From Micromonospora phaseoli (lineage in GTDB: Bacteria; Actinomycetota; Actinomycetes; Mycobacteriales; Micromonosporaceae), in the NCBI RefSeq assembly GCF_900109115.1, contig NZ_FNYV01000002.1, positions 734,713 through 798,712 of the forward strand: a stretch of 64,000 nucleotides of DNA, in the 5' to 3' direction. Below, in pieces: positions 1-7,338 of the stretch. Numbering within the stretch: the stretch's first letter is position 1; each line of letters begins with the position of its first letter. The notes below the pieces were generated by a model that was given only the letters and a program-made list of their open reading frames with translations, was not told the origin of the DNA and searched no databases. A program made the position numbers and the translations under genes.

Positions 1-346
1 CCCGGATGGCCCTGGTGAGCTGGTTCAGCGTCACGTCCTTGAGCAGGTAGCCGCGAGCGCCCGCGCGAAGGGCACCCAGCACGAGTTCGTCGTCGTCGAA
101 CGTGGTCAGCACGAGCACCGGAATGTCGATGTCGCCGGCGCGCAACTGTTCGAGGGTCCAGATGCCGTCGAACCGGGGCATCCGCAGGTCGAGCAGGATC
201 ACGTCCGGGGAGGTCTGCGCGACGACCGCGAGCGCGGTCCGACCGTCGTCGGCCTCACCGACGACGTCGATCTCGGCGACCTCCAGCAGCCCGCGGATGC
301 CCTGCCGGATGAGGGTCTGGTCGTCGACGATCACCACGCGGGTCAT
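1..346 (-). CDS. Response regulator receiver, NarL/FixJ type (partial, 3' end outside window)
   Basis: The visible part is the N-terminal receiver domain of a two-component response regulator. It begins MTRVVIVDDQTL, has the phospho-acceptor Asp in a VILLDLRMP strand and the conserved Lys in GYLLKDV. The C-terminal domain, expected to be a LuxR-type HTH from the partner kinase class, lies beyond base 1. The ATG at 346 overlaps the stop of the histidine kinase gene (ATGA), so the two are translationally coupled. The likely target is the divergent ABC exporter at 1557-3058; that is inference from position. Confidence 0.9.
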   Translation of the reverse strand, partial: MTRVVIVDDQTLIRQGIRGLLEVAEIDVVGEADDGRTALAVVAQTSPDVILLDLRMPRFDGIWTLEQLRAGDIDIPVLVLTTFDDDELVLGALRAGARGYLLKDVTLNQLTRAIR

Positions 347-1455
347 GACGCTGGCACCCGGGCGGTTACCCGGAATCCGTCGCCGCCGTCGACGGCCAGG
401 TCGCCACCGAGGGCCTGGAACCGCTCGCGGAGCCCGCGCAGCCCGTTGCCGAGCGAAGGGTCACGTGCGCCGCGCCCGTCGTCCCGGGCGTCGAGCACCG
501 TCGCGTCGTCGTCGGCCGTCACCGAGATCCGCAGCGCGCGTGCGTCGGCGTGCCGGATGGTGTTCGTGACGATCTCCTGGGTGGCGCGGACGAATGCGGC
601 GCTCCGCTCGTCGTCGAGGCGCACGGTGGGTGAGACGTGGATCGTCACGTCGAGACCGGGCAGGTCGCGCGCCATCCGGCGGAGCGCCGCTTCGAGGTCG
701 GGAGTCTCGGCACGCAGCTGTCCGACCGTGGCGCGCACGTCGCCGAGCAGGTCGCGGGCCACCCGGTCGGCGCGCTCCACGTGGTGGCGGGCGGCCGAGC
801 CGTCGAGGTGACGGGCCGTCTCCAACTCCAGGGTCAGCACGGTCAGCTGGTGGCCGATCAGGTCGTGCAGCTCTCGGGAGATCCGCAGCCGTTCCGCGGT
901 ACGGGCCGACTCCGAGAGCTGAACGCTGGCGGCCTGTAGCTCGACGTGTGCCTCGGCGAGTTCCCGGCGCATCCGCTGTTCGCTCAGCAGGGTGACCGAG
1001 CTGAGCAGCGACGCCAGCTGGATGAGCAGGTAGAAGCCGGTGAGGATGACGATCTCGGTCCGGTCGGCCGCGCCCGACGCGACGCCGAAAATGATCACCA
1101 AGGTGTTGAGGCCGACGACGGACAGGCCCACCGGCACCGGCAGCACGTACACGCTCATCGCCGCGGTGAGCACCAGCAGGACCGGCAGGAGTCCCAGACC
1201 CGGCGTCGTGAGCACGACCACCCAGGCGGCGACGACGGCCGCGGCGAAGGCCGCGCAGCGGAAGATCCAGGGCACGCGGGTGGCGACCGCGGCGAGCAGG
1301 CAGAGCAGGAAGACGACGAAGACGGCGATCCACCAGCCACGCGGGATCCTGGTCTCGGCGGCGCCGAAGAGCCCTGGACCGGCGACGGCGACCGCCACCA
1401 CGAGCATCGCGAGGCCGGACCACTCCTCCGTTCCGACGCGTCGCATGATCTCCAC
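343..1455 (-). CDS. Sensor histidine kinase, HisKA_3 (NarL/DesK-like) family
   Basis: A 370-aa membrane sensor kinase. About five or six hydrophobic segments fill residues 15-155, followed by a short coiled coil and the dimerisation/phospho-acceptor box RISRELHDLIGH with His at about 197. A HATPase_c domain follows with NTIRHADA (N box) and DDGRGARD (G1 box). This is the layout of kinases that pair with NarL-type regulators, and the partner overlaps its stop codon. The signal sensed is unknown. Start: ATG at 1455; a second in-frame ATG lies three codons later. It is divergent from an ABC exporter with 101 bp between start codons, a common arrangement for membrane-stress or antibiotic-responsive efflux. 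Confidence 0.9.
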   Translation of the reverse strand: MEIMRRVGTEEWSGLAMLVVAVAVAGPGLFGAAETRIPRGWWIAVFVVFLLCLLAAVATRVPWIFRCAAFAAAVVAAWVVVLTTPGLGLLPVLLVLTAAMSVYVLPVPVGLSVVGLNTLVIIFGVASGAADRTEIVILTGFYLLIQLASLLSSVTLLSEQRMRRELAEAHVELQAASVQLSESARTAERLRISRELHDLIGHQLTVLTLELETARHLDGSAARHHVERADRVARDLLGDVRATVGQLRAETPDLEAALRRMARDLPGLDVTIHVSPTVRLDDERSAAFVRATQEIVTNTIRHADARALRISVTADDDATVLDARDDGRGARDPSLGNGLRGLRERFQALGGDLAVDGGDGFRVTARVPAS

Positions 1456-1556
1456 TCTAGGTCGAGGTCCGGTACGGCACCGGTGCCGAAAGTAATGCGC
1501 CCAGGTGGTGACTTCTGGGACAGGTACGCGCCCGGTGCCGCTCGTAGCGTCGAGAC

Positions 1557-2294
1557 ATGACCAGTGTCGAACCGGCGATCCTCGCCGAGAACCTTGCCAA
1601 GCGCTACGGCCGCATCCAGGCGGTGGCCGACGTCAGCCTTCGGGTCGAGGTCGGCGAGGTGGTCGGTGTCGTCGGCACCAACGGCGCCGGGAAGACGACG
1701 ACTATCGAGTTGATCGCCGGGATGCGGGTACCCGACCGGGGGCGGGTAGTCGTGCTCGGTCTCGACCCACGCCGGGACCGGGCCCGTCTCCGGCAGGTCC
1801 TCGGCGTGCAGTTGCAGCACGCCCACCTGCACCACGCGCTGCGCGTCACGGAACTACTCGACCTCTACCGCAGCTTCTACCCCGATCCCCGCCCCACCGA
1901 CGAGCTGCTGGACCTGGTCGAGCTGACCGATCAGCGCCGGAGCATCTTCGAGAAGCTCTCCGGCGGCCAGCAGCAGCGACTTTCGATCGCCATCGCCCTC
2001 GCCGGGCGACCACGGGTGGCGATCCTCGACGAACTGACCACCGGCCTGGACCCGAAGGCCCGGCGCCGGATGTGGGGCACGATCGAGCGGATCAAGTCCT
2101 CCGGCGTCACCATCCTGCTCGTCAGCCACGCCATGGAGGAGGTCGAGCGGCTCTGCGACCGGGTCGCCGTCCTCGACGCGGGCCGTGTGATCGCGCTCGA
2201 CACTCCGGCCGGCCTCGTCGACCGGGCCGGCGCCACCACCCTTGACGACGCGATCGTCACGTTGACCGGGAAGAATCTGGAGGACGCCGCATGA
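1557..2294 (+). CDS. ABC exporter ATP-binding subunit (DrrA-like)
   Basis: A 245-aa nucleotide-binding subunit that would power the permease encoded immediately downstream. Walker A is GTNGAGKT (about residue 40), the signature is LSGGQQQR, and the H-loop is LVSHAMEE. The Walker B/D-loop reads AILDELTTGLDP, so the usual Pro after the catalytic Glu is Leu, a tolerable variant. Its stop overlaps the permease ATG (ATGA), showing a coupled two-gene exporter. The substrate cannot be told from sequence; antibiotic or lipid export is typical of this class. It is probably controlled by the divergent two-component system. Confidence 0.92.
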   Translation: MTSVEPAILAENLAKRYGRIQAVADVSLRVEVGEVVGVVGTNGAGKTTTIELIAGMRVPDRGRVVVLGLDPRRDRARLRQVLGVQLQHAHLHHALRVTELLDLYRSFYPDPRPTDELLDLVELTDQRRSIFEKLSGGQQQRLSIAIALAGRPRVAILDELTTGLDPKARRRMWGTIERIKSSGVTILLVSHAMEEVERLCDRVAVLDAGRVIALDTPAGLVDRAGATTLDDAIVTLTGKNLEDAA

Positions 2295-3058
2295 GCACCC
2301 TCGTCGAGGCACGCCGGCCCGGGATGCGATCCCTGCTCACGCTCATCAGGTGTGAGGCGAAGATGGTCGTCCGGGACACGGCCGGGCTGGTGGTCCCCCT
2401 CTGCCTGCCGCTGCTGATCATGCTCACCAGCGCCTCCGGCGCGAGTCAGACGGTCGTCGCCAACGGACGCACGGCGCTGGACCTCTACGTCCTCCCACTC
2501 GTGTTCACGATGGTCATCGCGATCATCGGCATCATCAACATGCCGAGCTTCCTGGCCTACTACCGGCGCTCCGGGATCCTCCGTCGGCTCGGGGTGACCC
2601 CCGCGTCGCCGGCCATGGTTCTCGTCGCCCAGGCGACCGTCAGTGTGCTCCAGGCGACCATCGGCATCACGACCGCGGTGCTGGTCGCGTTCCTCGCCTT
2701 CGGCGCGAACCCGCCCGTCGACATCGGCGCCGCACTCGGCGTGCTGGCGCTCGCGACGGCCGCGCTGTACAGCACCGGCATGATCGTCGCCGCCGTCGCA
2801 CCCACCCCGAACTCCGCCGTCGCCATCGGCCTGGTCGCCTTCTTCGTCCTCGGTGCCCTCGGCGGCATGTTCGGCGGACGAGACGCGCTGCCCGAGGGGC
2901 TCGCCGAGATCGGTGGATGGCTCCCCTTCGGCGCGGCCGTCGAAGCCCTCTCGTCCGCCTGGGCCGGCACGGCGGTCGAGGCCCCACAGCTGCTCGGCCT
3001 CGCTACCACTATCGTCGTCGGCGCTCTGGTCGCGAGCATCCTGTTCCGGTGGGAGTGA
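2291..3058 (+). CDS. ABC-2 type exporter permease
   Basis: A 255-aa integral membrane protein with about six hydrophobic segments (about residues 30-48, 60-85, 105-135, 145-170, 178-200 and 230-250), the usual size and topology of an ABC-2 permease. The short cytoplasmic stretch YYRRSGILRRLGVTPASP after TM2 matches the coupling segment of drug and lipid exporters. Start: ATG at 2291 overlapping the ATPase stop. The stop codon lies inside the first copy of a 17-bp direct repeat, and a strong hairpin follows. Confidence 0.9.
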   Translation: MSTLVEARRPGMRSLLTLIRCEAKMVVRDTAGLVVPLCLPLLIMLTSASGASQTVVANGRTALDLYVLPLVFTMVIAIIGIINMPSFLAYYRRSGILRRLGVTPASPAMVLVAQATVSVLQATIGITTAVLVAFLAFGANPPVDIGAALGVLALATAALYSTGMIVAAVAPTPNSAVAIGLVAFFVLGALGGMFGGRDALPEGLAEIGGWLPFGAAVEALSSAWAGTAVEAPQLLGLATTIVVGALVASILFRWE

Positions 3059-3084
3059 CCGTCGGCCTCCGGTGGGAGTGACCG
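3045..3084. repeat. 17-bp direct repeat at the permease stop codon
   Basis: The sequence tccggtgggagtgaccg occurs at 3045-3061 and again, identically, at 3068-3084 (period 23). The first copy contains the last codons and TGA of the permease; the second repeats the Trp-Glu-stop codons out of the gene. It looks like a small tandem duplication of the gene's 3' end. Confidence 0.85.
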
Positions 3085-3130
3085 CCGGTACGCCCGACCG
3101 CCGGCGGCGCCGGTTGGTCGGGCGTACCGG
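3085..3130. terminator. Bidirectional hairpin terminator
   Basis: A perfect 15-bp inverted repeat, CCGGTACGCCCGACC (3085-3099) and its complement (3116-3130), separated by 16 nt. It lies between the ends of two convergent genes (permease at 3058 and the NYN protein at 3139). It has no U-tract, as is usual in high-GC actinomycetes. Confidence 0.75.
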
Positions 3131-3138
3131 GCCGAAGG

Positions 3139-4206
3139 TCAGGCCGGCTGGGCGGTGAGCAGGTAGTCGTCCGCCTCGGCACTCCACCGCAGGCCCACCG
3201 CGCCACTGGTCGCCGCCGCCTTGCAGAACTGGAGGAAGCTGCGGTAACCCAGCTTCTTCTCGCTGAAGTCCGGCCGCACCCGCCGCAGCTGGTTCTTCAA
3301 CCCGGACAGCGCCACCTCGCCGCCGAGATCCTGCACCACGGAGCGGAGCAACGCGAAGGCCACCTCACGGTCGCCATGCTCCGGCAGGGAGACCTCCGGG
3401 TCGCCCTTGGCGGGGCCTTCCGCCAGCTCGATCACCCGCTGCTCGGCGAGGTGACGCAGCATCTCACCGAAGGTGCGGTACCCGTAGTCCGACTCGCTGA
3501 AGGTCGGATCCTTGCGCAACAGGGTGCGCTTCAACCTCGACGCGGTCAGCGCCCCGCCGGAGCCGCCCTGCAGACCGGCCACGGTCTGGGCCACCAGCAC
3601 GGCGAGCGCGTCGACGTCACGTGCCGGCTCCTCGGCCGGCCGCGTCTCGGGCTCCACCTGCTCGGCCGGCTGCGGCTCCGGACCGGAGAGCCGGGCCGGA
3701 CGGGCGCGCCGAGCCCGCGTCGGCGGGATGTCGACCCCCTCGAGGCGGTCGTAGTAGAGGAACTCGTCGCACGCGGGCGGCAGCAGAGCCGAGGTGGAGT
3801 TCTCCACGCCGACGCCGATGACCTGCTTGTTGAGTTCGCGGAGCTTGTGGACCAACGGGGTGAAATCGCTGTCGCCCGTACCGAGCACGAACGTCGAGAT
3901 GTAGTCGCGTTCGAAGGCCAACTCGATCGCGTCGACCGCCATCTTGATGTCGGCGGCGTTCTTGCGCGTGGCACCCATCCGTTGCGGAATCTCGATCAGC
4001 TCGACGTGCGAGCGGGTCAGCATCCGCCGGTCCTCGTCGAAGAACGACCAGTCGGCGTACGCCCGCCGCACCACCACCCGGCCGCGCTCGGCCAGGGCGT
4101 CAGCGATGGGTCGAAAGTCGAAGACGGCTCCGCCCCGGTGGTCGCGCACCCCCAGGGCCAGGTTCTCGTAGTCAAGGAACAGCGCGATCCGATCTTCATG
4201 CTCCAC
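3139..4206 (-). CDS. NYN domain protein with tandem OST-HTH/LOTUS domains
   Basis: A 355-aa protein with an N-terminal NYN (PIN-like, LabA/DUF88) domain at about residues 5-155. Acidic residues typical of the PIN-fold metal site are visible: Asp in LFLDYENL, Asp in ADIKMAVD, and the GTGDSDFTPLV loop. A linker rich in Pro/Glu/Arg follows (about 160-200), then two winged-helix OST-HTH/LOTUS units at about 205-268 and 282-345, each with the Y-G-[YF]-R-[TS]-F core (YGYRTF, LGYRSF). NYN domains are probable RNA nucleases and LOTUS domains bind RNA, so an RNA-processing or RNA-silencing role is inferred. The gene stands alone, convergent with the exporter. Confidence 0.9.
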   Translation of the reverse strand: MEHEDRIALFLDYENLALGVRDHRGGAVFDFRPIADALAERGRVVVRRAYADWSFFDEDRRMLTRSHVELIEIPQRMGATRKNAADIKMAVDAIELAFERDYISTFVLGTGDSDFTPLVHKLRELNKQVIGVGVENSTSALLPPACDEFLYYDRLEGVDIPPTRARRARPARLSGPEPQPAEQVEPETRPAEEPARDVDALAVLVAQTVAGLQGGSGGALTASRLKRTLLRKDPTFSESDYGYRTFGEMLRHLAEQRVIELAEGPAKGDPEVSLPEHGDREVAFALLRSVVQDLGGEVALSGLKNQLRRVRPDFSEKKLGYRSFLQFCKAAATSGAVGLRWSAEADDYLLTAQPA

Positions 4207-4241
4207 CCGAGCAGCCTACGTCGCTCCGGCGGTCACGACGG

Positions 4242-5594
4242 CTAGGTGGCGACGCGCAGGGCGAGGATGGCCGTGTCGTCGGTGCTCCGCTGGCCGCTGA
4301 ACTCGAACACGGCATGCTCGATGGCCGCCGCGAGGTGGTCGGCGGACTCGGCGTCCGCGTCGGCGAGTACCCGGTGGAGGCGTTCGATGCCGAACATGGC
4401 ACCGTCTCCGGGGCGACGGGCCTCGGTCACCCCATCGGTGTAGAGCAGCAGGCTGTCACCCGGACGCAGCTGCACGCGTTGGTCGTGCAGAGTCGGCTCG
4501 GGCAGCCAGCCGAGGATGAGCCCGTGCCGGCCGACCGGCTCGACCGTACCCTCGGCCCGGCGGACCAGTGCCGGATCGTGACCGCCGCAGCTGACCTGGA
4601 CACTGGCGCCGGCGCCGTTGACCCGGATCGTGGCGTAGACGGCAGTGAGGTACTGGCTGTCATCGGTGTACCACTCGCGCAGGGCGGTGTTCAGGGTAGC
4701 CAGGTTCTGACTGGCGACGGAGCTGAGCACCGCGGCGGCGCGCAGGGTGTAGCGGGCCAGAGCGGTGGTCTTGGCGGCCTTCGGGCCCTTGCCGGAGACG
4801 TCGCCGACGACGGCTGCCCAACTTCTGCCGGTGGAGGGGAAGACGTCGTAGAAGTCGCCGAGGACGTCCTCCCCGCCCGCCCCACGGCGGTAGCGCGCGG
4901 CGACCTGGACGCCGGGGATCTGCGGGAGCCGGGGTGGCAGCAGGCTCTCCTGCAGCGTCAGGGCCAGATTCGACGCCTGCACCGCGACCAGCTCGGCGCG
5001 CTGCGCCGCCGCCTGCGCCTCGTGCAGGGCGTCCCGCAGCGCGATCTCACCGGAGGCCGCGTGCGAGAGGGTACGCAGCACCTCGATGTCCTGCTGGCTC
5101 CACTGCCGGGGAACCGTGTCGACGGCGCAGAACGTGCCGAGCACCTGACCGGCGGGCGACCGTACCGGGAAGCCGGCCCAGGCCACGACGCCCATCAACT
5201 CGATGGAGGGATTGCCGCGGGTGCGGGCGTCGACGCGAGCGTCGGTGACGATCAGCTCGGCGTCGGTCCCGATGACGTACTGACAGAACGACTGCTCGAC
5301 CGTGTTCTGTCGGTCGGCGGGATCGGCGCTGTCGACGCCGATGCAGCTCTTCCAGAACGAGCGGGTGTCGTCCACGATCGTGACGAAGGCGAACGGGGTG
5401 CCCAGCATCGTGGCCGCGAGCCGGGACAACCGGTCGAAGGGCTCTTCCGGGCCGGTGTCCAGCAGCCCGGTGCGGCGCACCGCGGCCAGCCGGACCGGGT
5501 CGAAGACCGTCGCAGGCAGGGCCGCGCCGTCGTCCGCGGGCCGGATGCCGCCGGTGGCCGGGCGGCTACCGACAGGTTCTGGTGGCGGCCTCAC
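4242..5594 (-). CDS. GAF domain-SpoIIE/PP2C serine phosphatase
   Basis: A cytoplasmic protein phosphatase of the partner-switching type (RsbU-like) that would dephosphorylate an anti-sigma-factor antagonist. With a GTG start at 5594 it has 450 aa. A GAF sensor domain spans about residues 40-190 (FAFVTIVDDTRSFWKS, then EQSFCQYV, the pattern of GAF domains in this phosphatase class). A short helical linker precedes the PP2C domain, with metal-binding Asp in LGDFYDVF and VVGDVSGKG and a late STDDTAIL. The reading frame stays open upstream to 5855, but that would run through the start region of the divergent nucleosidase; GTG 5594 has GAGG a few bases upstream and is preferred. No anti-sigma partner lies nearby. 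Confidence 0.85.
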   Translation of the reverse strand: MRPPPEPVGSRPATGGIRPADDGAALPATVFDPVRLAAVRRTGLLDTGPEEPFDRLSRLAATMLGTPFAFVTIVDDTRSFWKSCIGVDSADPADRQNTVEQSFCQYVIGTDAELIVTDARVDARTRGNPSIELMGVVAWAGFPVRSPAGQVLGTFCAVDTVPRQWSQQDIEVLRTLSHAASGEIALRDALHEAQAAAQRAELVAVQASNLALTLQESLLPPRLPQIPGVQVAARYRRGAGGEDVLGDFYDVFPSTGRSWAAVVGDVSGKGPKAAKTTALARYTLRAAAVLSSVASQNLATLNTALREWYTDDSQYLTAVYATIRVNGAGASVQVSCGGHDPALVRRAEGTVEPVGRHGLILGWLPEPTLHDQRVQLRPGDSLLLYTDGVTEARRPGDGAMFGIERLHRVLADADAESADHLAAAIEHAVFEFSGQRSTDDTAILALRVAT

Positions 5595-5702
5595 CTCGCC
5601 TCGACCGCCATGTGGCCATTCTGACCACAGTATTTGTCGCCAAGCAAATTCGAGCCCCCGCACTGTGCGCAGGGTCGCCACGGCGGCGGCTACCATCGCC
5701 CG

Positions 5703-6269
5703 ATGGATCTTCGAGGAACGATCAGCCCGGACCGTCCGCTCCTCGTCCTGGCTATCGCGGAGGAGGCCGCCTACCTCGATCCCGATCTTCCGGTGCTGCT
5801 CACCGGCATGGGAAAGGTAAACGCCGCGGCCGCAGTCGCGGTGACGCTGGCCCACTCCCCGCTGCCGTCAGCGGTGATCAACCTCGGCACCGCTGGTGCG
5901 CTGCACCCCGGCTGGGCCGGCATCCACGAGGTGGGCAGTGTCCTACAGCACGACCTGGACACGGAGTTCATCCGCAGGCTCACCGGCCAGACCGTCGGCG
6001 CGCCGCTGGCCCTGGGCGACGGCCCGACATTGGCCACCGGCGACCAGTTCATCGCCGACGACGACGTACGCGCCGCGCTGGCCCAGCGAGCCCAGTTGGT
6101 GGACATGGAGGGCTATGCGGTGGCCTCGACGGCACGGCGGTTCGGCGTGCCGGTGCGTCTGATCAAGCAGGTCAGCGACGAGGCCGGCGCCGGGGCGGAG
6201 CGCACCTGGAAGGAGTCGGTCGACGCCTGTGCCCGGCTGCTCGCCGGATGGGTGCGGGACCAGCTCTGA
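5703..6269 (+). CDS. MTA/SAH-type nucleosidase (phosphorylase superfamily)
   Basis: A 188-aa member of the PNP/UDP phosphorylase family, somewhat shorter than the usual 230 aa of MTA/SAH nucleosidases because the N-terminal strand region is reduced. It has LLTGMGKVNAA, the INLGTAGAL substrate loop, GDQFIADD, the ribose-binding VDMEGYAVA and the catalytic SDEAG Asp. It probably hydrolyses a purine nucleoside such as methylthioadenosine or S-adenosylhomocysteine; the exact substrate is uncertain. An in-frame ATG at 5634 exists, but the added 23 residues show no family similarity, so ATG 5703 was chosen. Confidence 0.82.
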   Translation: MDLRGTISPDRPLLVLAIAEEAAYLDPDLPVLLTGMGKVNAAAAVAVTLAHSPLPSAVINLGTAGALHPGWAGIHEVGSVLQHDLDTEFIRRLTGQTVGAPLALGDGPTLATGDQFIADDDVRAALAQRAQLVDMEGYAVASTARRFGVPVRLIKQVSDEAGAGAERTWKESVDACARLLAGWVRDQL

Positions 6270-6288
6270 GGTTCCGGGTACAGCTGGA

Positions 6289-6322
6289 CGGGCCGCCCCG
6301 GCCCGGTGGACGAGGCGGCCCG
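6289..6322. terminator. Bidirectional hairpin terminator
   Basis: The inverted repeat CGGGCCGCC (6289-6297) and GGCGGCCCG (6314-6322) lies between convergent gene ends at 6269 and 6333. The flanks can pair further (cagctg near 6281 and 6333). Confidence 0.6.
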
Positions 6323-6332
6323 GCCGGCGCTG

Positions 6333-7136
6333 TCAGCTGTACTTGCCGTTGCGGGTATCGCCCGACGTGGCGTCGTAGTGCACCTTGCGGTAGCGGTGCA
6401 CCGAGCCCTTCTTCACCGCCTGCCAGTGCCAGTCCGGCACCTCGTAGTCGTGGTGCTTCTTGTACGAGCCGAACGACTTGTAGTAGATACGGTGGCGGGC
6501 GTACCCGCCGCAGTTGGCCAGGTAGCTGTGCGAGTACCGGGCCATCCCGCCGAAGCTGGACGAGTAGTAGGTCTTCGCCGGGTGGAACACCGAGCCCGGG
6601 TTGGGGTGACCGGGTAGCTCCAGCCAGTGGTGCCAGTTCCAGTACAGGTCCCAGCAGGTCGACACCGCCGCGGTGGCCGCACCGCCCGACGGCACGGCGA
6701 GGTTCTCCGCGACCACCGGGGATGGTGCGATGGTCCGGCCGGCCAACTCCGGCGGGGTCGGCGTGCCGGCCGGAGGCTCCGACAGCAGCTCCCGTGGGAC
6801 CGGCACGTCCTTCGGCGTGATGCGCAGGTACGCCTCCAGCATGGTGCGGTCGTCGTCGTTCACCAGCGGCGCGTTCCGGTCGATCTGCCCGTCCTGCCGC
6901 AGACCCCAGTCACCGGATTCCTCGTCGCGGGAGAACACCACCCGTACGCCGTTGCGGTAGCCGAGTCGCGCCAGCTCGATCTCCCGGTCCACCGGCTCGT
7001 CGCTGTACACCCCCGGCGTCGAATCACCCGCGGCGTCCGCCGGCGCGGCCGAGGCCGGCGCGGCGGTCACCGCGGCCAGCGTCGGCGCGACGACCAGCGC
7101 GGCGAGCAGGGCGCGTCCGGACAGCAGTCTTGTCAT
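6333..7136 (-). CDS. Secreted protein of unknown function, aromatic- and histidine-rich C-terminus
   Basis: A 267-aa exported protein with a classic Sec signal peptide (MTRLLSGRALL, hydrophobic core, ASAAPA cleavage region near residue 30). The mature part has an acidic N-terminal half (EPVDREIELARLGYRNGVR, DEESGDWGLRQDGQI) and a distinctive C-terminal third very rich in Tyr, Trp, His, Ser and Lys, with two Cys (in STCWDLYWNWHHW and LANCGGYARH) able to form a disulfide. I do not recognise a named family. The SD GAGGAG stands 7-8 nt before the ATG. It is monocistronic and divergent from the SARP regulator gene. Confidence 0.8.
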   Translation of the reverse strand: MTRLLSGRALLAALVVAPTLAAVTAAPASAAPADAAGDSTPGVYSDEPVDREIELARLGYRNGVRVVFSRDEESGDWGLRQDGQIDRNAPLVNDDDRTMLEAYLRITPKDVPVPRELLSEPPAGTPTPPELAGRTIAPSPVVAENLAVPSGGAATAAVSTCWDLYWNWHHWLELPGHPNPGSVFHPAKTYYSSSFGGMARYSHSYLANCGGYARHRIYYKSFGSYKKHHDYEVPDWHWQAVKKGSVHRYRKVHYDATSGDTRNGKYS

Positions 7137-7338
7137 GGCAGCTCCTCATCCCGATCGATCGGTACGCGGGCCGCACGGACCCGCTGACCCTGGCCATCGT
7201 GGGCGGCCGGGGTCAGAGCGCCGTCAAAGTGGCATCAATTCCGCCGGTCCCAGGTGTCGCAACGGCGACGTTGGCGTACGCACCGTGGCCGGCAGGGCGC
7301 CAAATGGAGGTGGACCAGCTTCCACCGGAAGGCGTCGA

